Assembly (NCBI RefSeq): GCF_023698535.1
Contig: NZ_JALJCL010000005.1
Coordinates: forward strand, 209,478 to 273,477
Length of the DNA: 64,000 nucleotides
Reading direction: 5' to 3'
Source of the DNA: Halorientalis regularis
GTDB lineage: Archaea; Halobacteriota; Halobacteria; Halobacteriales; Haloarculaceae
Below are positions 58,516 through 64,000 of this stretch, in pieces (within the stretch, counting starts at the first letter, position 1; every line of letters begins with the position of its first letter). Made by a program: the position numbers and the translations under genes. The notes under the pieces were generated by a model, which saw only the letters and a list, made by a program, of their open reading frames with translations, was not told the DNA's origin and made no database searches.

Positions 58516-59648
58516 CCCGGCAGTTCCTCGAGTGTCGTCGCCAGCTTCCCGCGTGCCTCCCGCGTGGCTTCCAGGTCCGCCTGGACCGCGCCCGACTGGA
58601 GGCGCTCGCGTTCGTCGTCGTCGAGTTGCTCGCGAGCCTGCGCGCTCGTGCGGAGTCGGTCGTAGTCGTCGCGGTCGGTCAGCGCCCGCACGGTGCGAGC
58701 CTTCGCGACTACGTCTTCCGGCGCGAACCGACCCGTGACCTGGATCAGCTCCCGGGCGAGAAAGCGCAGCTCCTCGGCGGCCGGCGGCGGCCACGAGACG
58801 GTCAGCGGGTCGCCGTCGAGTCGCCGGAGGTACGTCTGGCTCGCACCGATGGTCGTCTTCAGCGCCGCCCCGTCGTCGACGTAGTGGTCGAGCTTCGAGT
58901 TCGAGTAGTCGGCGTACTCGAGCAGCGTCGGGATCGGCTCCGTCCCCGGCGGGTTGTGCTCGACGTACTCCGTCAGCTTCGATGGCGGCTGGCGAAACTC
59001 CACGAGCGGGAACGACGCCGTCGTCTCGACGAATCCCAGTACGTCACGGGCGCTCTCCTCGCGCTTGAACTCGCGGAACGCCGTCTCGACGGCGTCGTTG
59101 TACGCGTCGATGGGTTCGCGCAGTCGCTCGACCGGGGCATCCAGATCGGCTTCGCCCATCGCGACGAGGTCTTCGAGGTCGGTGATTCGCTCGTCCAGTT
59201 CTCGCACGCGGCGCTCGGCCCGGGTGCGGAGTTCCTCGTACCGGTTCTGGGTCGCCTCGCGCTCTTCGAGCAGGGCGGCGTCGTCGGCGGCCGGCGAGAG
59301 GGCCTCACGGGCCCGCTCGAAGTCCGATTCCGTGAGCCGGCGCTGTTGCATGATGTCGTCGACCTCCTCGAAACACTCGCGGTGGGGCAGGTCCTCTGGG
59401 AGGCTGTCGACGAACTTCTCCATCTCCTCTTGGAACTCGATGAAGACCCTGAAATCGCCGTCCCCGGTCGCCTCCGCCTCGTAGTCGTCGAACAGCGCCT
59501 GGAGCCGGTCGTACTGCCGTGCGACGGCTTCGAGGTCCCCCTCGACGCGCTCGTCGACGCGAGCCTGAGCGTTCTCGGCCGCGCGATGGGCCGATTCGAG
59601 GTCCGCGATCAGGTCCGCCACGTCGTCGGGGCCCGCGCTGTCACTCAT
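58512..59648 (-). CDS. Coiled-coil haloarchaeal protein
   Basis: A 378-residue, highly acidic and helical protein with long coiled-coil stretches ([66 protein letters not shown]). A less helical middle contains [22 protein letters not shown]. It has no signal, metal or ATPase motif. The start at 59648 overlaps the end of hisI by 8 bp, making an operon, although no link to histidine synthesis is apparent. Function unknown. Confidence 0.75.
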   Translation of the reverse strand: MSDSAGPDDVADLIADLESAHRAAENAQARVDERVEGDLEAVARQYDRLQALFDDYEAEATGDGDFRVFIEFQEEMEKFVDSLPEDLPHRECFEEVDDIMQQRRLTESDFERAREALSPAADDAALLEEREATQNRYEELRTRAERRVRELDERITDLEDLVAMGEADLDAPVERLREPIDAYNDAVETAFREFKREESARDVLGFVETTASFPLVEFRQPPSKLTEYVEHNPPGTEPIPTLLEYADYSNSKLDHYVDDGAALKTTIGASQTYLRRLDGDPLTVSWPPPAAEELRFLARELIQVTGRFAPEDVVAKARTVRALTDRDDYDRLRTSAQAREQLDDDERERLQSGAVQADLEATREARGKLATTLEELPG

Positions 59649-60015
59649 CGTACACGTCGTCGGGATCGAACACCTGCTCCCCGACGACTTCGCCGTCGAT
59701 GGTGCGGTAGAAACACGAGCGATACCCGGTGTGACAGGCTCCACCCTCCTGTTCGACCAGGTACAGCAGCGAGTCGCCGTCACAGTCGACCCGGATCTCC
59801 TCTACAGTCTGGGTGTGGCCGCTGGAGGCCCCTTTCTCCCAGAGCTCGTCGCGGCTGCGCGAGTAGTAGTGGGCCCGCCCGGTCTCGCGGGTCCGCTCGA
59901 CGGCCTCGCGCGTGACGAACGCGAGCATGAGTACCGCTCCCGATGTCGCGTCCTGGGCGACCGCCGGGAGCCGCTCCTGCTCGCCGAAGGCTAACTCGAC
60001 GTCGGCGTTGTCCAT
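59641..60015 (-). CDS. hisI: Phosphoribosyl-AMP cyclohydrolase
   Basis: A 124-residue enzyme of histidine synthesis that opens the adenine ring of PR-AMP. Metal-binding residues are in RVDCDGDS (77-81) and the zinc cysteines Cys78, Cys94 and Cys101 in [32 protein letters not shown] is the substrate loop. The stand-alone cyclohydrolase form is normal for archaea. The ATG at 60015 begins the conserved part. Confidence 0.93.
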   Translation of the reverse strand: MDNADVELAFGEQERLPAVAQDATSGAVLMLAFVTREAVERTRETGRAHYYSRSRDELWEKGASSGHTQTVEEIRVDCDGDSLLYLVEQEGGACHTGYRSCFYRTIDGEVVGEQVFDPDDVYDE

Positions 60016-60212
60016 ACTCCCCTCTGTGACCGTGGTACCGATATGCTTTGTGTCAGCGTCGCCGTCCGCCAATATCAGCTGTGAATTCGCCGCCGCGCCG
60101 ATTTCAGAACTGATTATTGAACGAAAAACCGCGGTATTACTTGCTCTCTAAGTTCTCAGAAACTGTAATGGCGTGTGAGGATTGAAGCCGTTGGGAGATA
60201 GAGGCTGTGTCG

Positions 60213-60728
60213 ATGGAACGCCGGAGGTTTTTACAGCGCGGGGCAGTCGGAGTCGCCCTCGGGACCGTCGGCTGTCTCGGCACCGGTGGTGAGGTCGTTG
60301 TGACAGTCAGCCGTGAGGTGTCAGTCCAGCCCGGGACCGGCTGGATCAGGGAGATTCCGGACGTGTCCGACCCCGGCGGTTCGATCTCGTACATCTCTCG
60401 GGCGCAGGTCCCCTTCGACGTGTACTTCTTCACCAGCGAGACACAGATGCGCCGGTACGACGCCTACACCAGCGGCGAAAAGCCGGAGAAACATCCGACC
60501 GGCGACCGCGACATCGGGCGGACGGCCACCGAAACTGCGAACGGGGACTACAAGGCCAGTACGCAAAACAACGGCGGCCGCCAGTCTATCGACGAGACCG
60601 GGCCGTACTACTTCGTCCTCGATCACTCCGACTACCCGGCCGCCGGCGGTGCCTGGCCGAGTGAGATATCGAAACGCCGGTCGATCTACCTCGACCTGAC
60701 CGTCACGCGACAGCGATTCGGGTTCTAG
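60213..60728 (+). CDS. Tat-type lipoprotein of unknown function
   Basis: A 171-residue protein starting [22 protein letters not shown]: a twin-arginine start and a lipobox-like TVGC, so it is probably exported folded and lipid-anchored. The rest includes [35 protein letters not shown] and [16 protein letters not shown], resembling small beta-sandwich domains seen in other haloarchaeal lipoproteins. The ATG at 60213 is preferred to GTG 60207. It converges on the prepilin peptidase gene, overlapping by 4 bp. Confidence 0.72.
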   Translation: MERRRFLQRGAVGVALGTVGCLGTGGEVVVTVSREVSVQPGTGWIREIPDVSDPGGSISYISRAQVPFDVYFFTSETQMRRYDAYTSGEKPEKHPTGDRDIGRTATETANGDYKASTQNNGGRQSIDETGPYYFVLDHSDYPAAGGAWPSEISKRRSIYLDLTVTRQRFGF

Positions 60729-61759
60729 AAGACGCCGAGTCCCTCGATCAGCGCGTACAGCACGTCCCCGTAGGTCAGCCCCACCAGGAGCCCGATGAAC
60801 ATCGGCACGAGAAACGGGATGCCGGGCGTGATCCACACCTCGTCCTCGCTGGTCAGGACGGTGAGTCCCGCCCGCAACTGCTCTGGCGTCGTCCCGTACG
60901 CGCTCCCCTCGATCTCCTCGAAGAACCGCTCTGCGCCCCACGGATCGGCGATCGCTGTCTCCTCGGGTGCCTCCTCACTATCGGCGTCGGCGGTCTCGTC
61001 GTCGGGAGCCGGTCGGCCACCGTCGGTCACAGTAATCGCGCCGTCACCGGGCGGGTTCGTCTCCGCCGGGATACTCTCGGGGTCGCGGAACGCGTCTGGA
61101 TCGGCCCGCAACTCGGCGAAGTTCGCGCCCCGCCAGGCCAGATACATCCGGAGCGCGTCCAGATCGAGCCCGCGCCGGGTGAACCCCTCGGGCGTCTGGA
61201 GCAGGCGGCCGTACTCCTCGGTGATCCGGTCCGTGGCGACCGGGCGGCCGATCACCATCGCCTTGGCGACGTGGCCTCCGGCCGCGTTGCGCAGCGTGAG
61301 CGCGACCGGATAGAACAGCCCGACGACGACGGTGTTCGAGAGGACCGACATCGCAAACACGCCCAGCGTCGGGACGACGACCGGGAGCGCGAAGTCGGGA
61401 AACAGGTACGTCGGGAAGGTCGGAAAGAGCACGGCGAGGGTGATCAGCGCCTTGGCGTCGGCCCCACCGAACCCCCCGATCCACCAGAAGCCGTAGGACA
61501 GCGGTACCACGAACCCGATGCTGATCAGCACCCGCAGGAAGTACGCCCGCTGGTTGACGTAGCCCACCGTCGCCCCCGTCCAGACCTGCCAGACCTCGAC
61601 GGCGAGCGCGAGCAGCGCCACCCCGAGCAGGGGGAGCCACGTCCGGTTCGGGACCCGCCGGGTCTTCACGTCCCGCCAGGCGGCCCAGCCCAGCGCCGGG
61701 ACGGCTACCAGCCGGAGCAGATCCGGGAGTGACGCCGTCAGGAAACCAGTCGATACCAC
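60725..61759 (-). CDS. Prepilin/prearchaellin peptidase (PibD-like, A24)
   Basis: A 344-residue membrane aspartyl protease. The catalytic aspartates are seen in [11 protein letters not shown] (Asp30) and FGGADAKAL (Asp101). Six or more helices surround a large, acidic cytoplasmic insert between about 160 and 300 ([21 protein letters not shown]...). It would process pilins and archaellins such as the product of 55064. The insert is much longer than in bacterial enzymes. The ATG at 61759 is used. Confidence 0.85.
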   Translation of the reverse strand: MVSTGFLTASLPDLLRLVAVPALGWAAWRDVKTRRVPNRTWLPLLGVALLALAVEVWQVWTGATVGYVNQRAYFLRVLISIGFVVPLSYGFWWIGGFGGADAKALITLAVLFPTFPTYLFPDFALPVVVPTLGVFAMSVLSNTVVVGLFYPVALTLRNAAGGHVAKAMVIGRPVATDRITEEYGRLLQTPEGFTRRGLDLDALRMYLAWRGANFAELRADPDAFRDPESIPAETNPPGDGAITVTDGGRPAPDDETADADSEEAPEETAIADPWGAERFFEEIEGSAYGTTPEQLRAGLTVLTSEDEVWITPGIPFLVPMFIGLLVGLTYGDVLYALIEGLGVF

Positions 61760-61819
61760 ACCGAGGCCCAGCGACGGCTAGGGCAAAGCGTTTGCGAACG
61801 GCTCGAAACGGAAAAGGGG

Positions 61820-61837
61820 CCGCGTCAGATGACGCGG
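61820..61837. repeat. Perfect palindrome at the composition boundary
   Basis: ccgcgtca-ga-tgacgcgg is an 8-2-8 inverted repeat. It lies between the prepilin peptidase start and the first AT-rich gene and marks nearly the point at which base composition changes. It could be a regulator site or part of an element end. Confidence 0.5.
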
Positions 61838-61896
61838 TTCTGCATATTTCGCGTAAGGACACAAGATATACAAACAAATCCCACAAACTATGATCT

Positions 61897-62463
61897 ATGT
61901 CGGATCGATCAGAACTAATCCAAGTTAGAGTAACGCCAGATAAAAAAGAAGAATTCGAGGAATTTGTGGAGAAGTCTCTAGATTTCAATACTCTGAGCAA
62001 CTTTCTTCGAATTTCTGCGAAAAAGCAGATACAGGAAACTAATGATGGTGACATAGCTGACAAAAAAGAGATTGTCGATGCAATTGATGACTCTCTTGCG
62101 GGAATCAAAGGAGAGTTGGAGCGTCTCAATGACCGCATTGCCGACGTTGAATCGGCTGTCCATGACGCTGACGACGAAATAGACACACTTGCGAGAGAGA
62201 TCTACAGGGAGCTACCTGAATTCCGCTCTGAGGAAGGATTCGACCGAGACCGTCCTTCACATGAACGTGTTGTGGAGGAAGGAAAAACGCTGTCAACACC
62301 AACAGCTTGGGCAGACTGGTTTGGGGTTGAAGTCCCAACTGCCCGACGAGCATGTGGCCGGATGTTGGAGTACTATCCGGAAGTAGAGTTCACTTACGAG
62401 GCAGTTGATGAAGAGACATCAAGTGTTCCTGAACGACGTTACTACAAGGTGGAGGGGGTATGA
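61897..62463 (+). CDS. RHH-like/coiled-coil DNA-binding-type protein of an integrated element
   Basis: A 188-residue protein in AT-rich DNA. The start LIQVRVTPDKKEEFEEFVEKS resembles ribbon-helix-helix proteins. A coiled-coil middle (IKGELERLNDRIADVESAV) and a helical C-terminal part with TPTAWADWFGVEVPTARRACGRMLEYYPEV, possibly a winged helix, follow. It overlaps the integrase gene by 4 bp, so it may regulate integration or excision. A gatatac TATA-like box lies 30 bp upstream. Confidence 0.65.
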   Translation: MSDRSELIQVRVTPDKKEEFEEFVEKSLDFNTLSNFLRISAKKQIQETNDGDIADKKEIVDAIDDSLAGIKGELERLNDRIADVESAVHDADDEIDTLAREIYRELPEFRSEEGFDRDRPSHERVVEEGKTLSTPTAWADWFGVEVPTARRACGRMLEYYPEVEFTYEAVDEETSSVPERRYYKVEGV

Positions 62464-63518
62464 TGACATCTAATGAGAAAGAGACTTCTTTAGATTACCG
62501 AAACGACAACGGATCGTACAAGTCAATTGATGAGTGCCGTCCTGAGATTGTTCGGTATGATAAGGTTCTACGGGTCAATACAAACGACAAAGATCCAAAA
62601 AGTCGCCAAAGTCAGAGTACGAAACGGTATCGACAGGACCTTCGATGGTTTGACCACTGGCTAGATGCCCAAGATAATCTGACAGAAGTGTCTGATTTGA
62701 ATGACGAGAATGTTGATTTGCTAATCTTTGCGCTTGATCACCAATTTAATGGGTCAACGAAGCGCCAGCGGTGGGACCAGATTAGTTCGATGTATGACTA
62801 TTTCGAAAGAAAAAACATTGTAGACCAAAATCCACTGGCTGCTGAAAATCCACGGAAACGGGGATTAACCAAGACCACTGAACAAGAAATCCAGATAGAA
62901 CCGGATGAGCGGTATGCACTCACAGCGGAAGAGGTACGGAAGATGGAAAAAAATGTTAAGCAACATGGCCCCCGGGACAAGTTAATCATCCGGTTAATGT
63001 GGCAGACCGGGGTGCGAAGAACAGAAGCGAGTTATCTAACTACAAAAATGTTCAACTATGACCAGAGAGAGATTGAAATACCCGGAGAAATAACAAAAAA
63101 CGGAATGGGACGTGTAGTCCCGTATCAGGAGACCCTTGACGGGCTACTGAACGACTGGTTGGACTTTCATAGAGACGACATGGCCATGACCGCCGATCAC
63201 GACTATCTGTTCGTCGGAGAGAGAGGTGGGAGATTGAGTGGCCAACGAATTAATGAGATAGTTAGGGACGCTGCCATTGATGCTGGAATCAATCGCAAGT
63301 TGGGATATACTGACGCAAACGGTAAGGAGAGATGGTTAATAACTGCTCATAATCTGCGCCACGGCTATGGAACCTACATGGCTAATGAGACTGATGCTGG
63401 CCTCTGGGAAATCAGCAAGTTGATGGGTCATAAATCGATTGAGACTACTCAAAATCGGTACGTTGCCCATGACGAACGAGCAGGGACTGAACACGGCCAC
63501 AAGTACGGCCCGAAGTGA
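62460..63518 (+). CDS. Tyrosine recombinase/integrase
   Basis: A 352-residue site-specific recombinase. The N-terminal SAM-like core-binding domain (about 55-135, KRYRQDLRWFDHWLDA) is followed by the catalytic domain. That domain has Arg187 in GVRRTEA, Lys213 in ITKNG, HNLRHG (297-302), GHKS (His324) and the nucleophile Tyr334 in NRYVAHD. All catalytic residues are present, so it should be active. The start codons ATGATG overlap the upstream stop. Codon use is AT-rich, unlike the core genes. Confidence 0.92.
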   Translation: MMTSNEKETSLDYRNDNGSYKSIDECRPEIVRYDKVLRVNTNDKDPKSRQSQSTKRYRQDLRWFDHWLDAQDNLTEVSDLNDENVDLLIFALDHQFNGSTKRQRWDQISSMYDYFERKNIVDQNPLAAENPRKRGLTKTTEQEIQIEPDERYALTAEEVRKMEKNVKQHGPRDKLIIRLMWQTGVRRTEASYLTTKMFNYDQREIEIPGEITKNGMGRVVPYQETLDGLLNDWLDFHRDDMAMTADHDYLFVGERGGRLSGQRINEIVRDAAIDAGINRKLGYTDANGKERWLITAHNLRHGYGTYMANETDAGLWEISKLMGHKSIETTQNRYVAHDERAGTEHGHKYGPK

Positions 63519-63613
63519 ACACACTGACTCTCGCTGTTTGATACACTATCTTAAGGACACTAATCTTATACTGAGGGCTAAAACTTCATGGAACTCCAGC
63601 CACGAGAAGAGGT

Positions 63614-64000
63614 ATGGCGAGGCTGGAGAACGTCTCTGTCGAAGACCTCCGCCAGATCTTGGCGGAGGTCGATGAAGCCGACGCAACAAAGCGGATCATG
63701 GTTGCGATCACCTACAAGGAGATTGACGATCTGACGCAAACAGATGCTGCCGACCTCTACGGATTTTCCAGTAGTTGGGCCTCAAAGTGGTTCACCCGAC
63801 TCGAACGGCTCGCCGACGAGCCGTTCGAGGAGGTTGTCTATGACAAACCACGAGACGGCAGGCCGTCCGAACTTTCTGAGAAAGAACACGAGCAGTTCGT
63901 CGAGGCTCTTCACGAGTCACCCGAAGAAGTCGGATACGACGCGCCCGCGTGGTCTGTTCCATTGGCGCGTCACTATCTTTCTGAGGAATTCGGCGTTGAG
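63614..64000 (+). CDS. IS630-type transposase, N-terminal part (cut by window end)
   Basis: An open frame of 129 codons reaching the window edge. ARLENVSVEDLRQILAEVDEADATKR, a helix-turn-helix TQTDAADLYGFSSSWASKWFTRLERL, GRPSELSEKEHEQF and EVGYDAPAWSVPLARHYL are the usual N-terminal part of haloarchaeal IS630-family transposases. The catalytic DDE part lies outside. The DNA before it (63519-63613, including ttaaggacactaatcttata) may hold the left end of the insertion sequence, but no terminal repeat can be confirmed. Confidence 0.8.
   Translation, partial: MARLENVSVEDLRQILAEVDEADATKRIMVAITYKEIDDLTQTDAADLYGFSSSWASKWFTRLERLADEPFEEVVYDKPRDGRPSELSEKEHEQFVEALHESPEEVGYDAPAWSVPLARHYLSEEFGVE

Larger units (their letters stand above)
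61840..64000. mobile_element. Left part of an integrated AT-rich element
   Basis: From about 61840 to the window end, GC content and codon use drop sharply against the rest of the window. The content is mobile: a DNA-binding-type protein, a tyrosine integrase and an IS630-type transposase. A bordering tRNA or attachment repeat is not visible on this side. The other end is outside the window, so provirus, plasmid-derived and conjugative origins cannot be told apart. Confidence 0.7.

Noticed and set aside
1..64000. tRNA, rRNA genes or CRISPR arrays
   Set aside because: I found no T-loop/acceptor patterns, rRNA signatures or regularly spaced repeats by eye; a tRNA scan would settle it.

Overview
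The window looks like a piece of a haloarchaeal (class Halobacteria) main chromosome. The DNA is very GC-rich, the predicted proteins are acidic, many genes have TATA-like boxes about 25-30 bp before a leaderless start, and the gene content is typical: PolD subunits, Orc1/Cdc6, Hef, PurO, twin-arginine and PGF-CTERM signals, F420/LLM-type enzymes. I see no rRNA, tRNA or CRISPR. A placement near Haloarculaceae is only a guess.

Region by region. 1-4.6 kb: an HNH endonuclease cut by the window edge, thiE, a crotonase-fold protein lacking both usual glutamates, a degraded PadR-like remnant, tatA and two DUF7344-type regulators. 4.9-11.4 kb: a co-oriented surface cluster with TasA/camelysin-like secreted proteins (one carrying an inserted von Willebrand A domain), their SipW-type signal peptidase, a long Asp/Ser/Gly-rich secreted protein and a 45-residue membrane protein. 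11.4-14.4 kb: a biotin-type ECF transporter operon (bioY, ATPase, EcfT) plus an internally duplicated membrane protein. 14.6-32.5 kb: housekeeping and small accessory genes, including an SCP2-P450 operon, a truncated luciferase-like oxidoreductase, a glutaredoxin-BolA pair, purO, two tandem PGF-CTERM surface proteins and aspartate kinase.

32.5-40 kb is the replication hub: polB (PolD small subunit), a Sec11-type signal peptidase, orc1/cdc6, a 1.36 kb gene-free region with inverted origin recognition boxes around an AT-rich segment containing seven CTAG tetramers in 69 bp, then arvABC (small GTPase, DUF2073-type protein, zinc-ribbon protein). I read this as a chromosomal origin. 40-54.8 kb holds mdh, an autoantigen-p27 family protein, hef, a receiver-PAS histidine kinase, a dolichol-kinase-like protein, glyS, a CBS protein and polC (PolD large subunit). 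polC has a ~210 bp patch of foreign-looking codon usage over its catalytic motif, where other archaea carry inteins. Four perfect triloop hairpins in tandem follow polC.

55-61.8 kb: a type IV pilin, panE, a phosphohexomutase, hisI and a prepilin peptidase. From about 61.84 kb base composition drops sharply to AT-rich and an integrated element begins: a DNA-binding-type protein, a tyrosine integrase and the start of an IS630-type transposase that runs off the window.

The least described parts are the vWA-containing TasA-like cluster, the CTAG-rich origin core, ORB-like sites inside the polB and hef linkers, the recoded patch in polC and the hairpin array after it.
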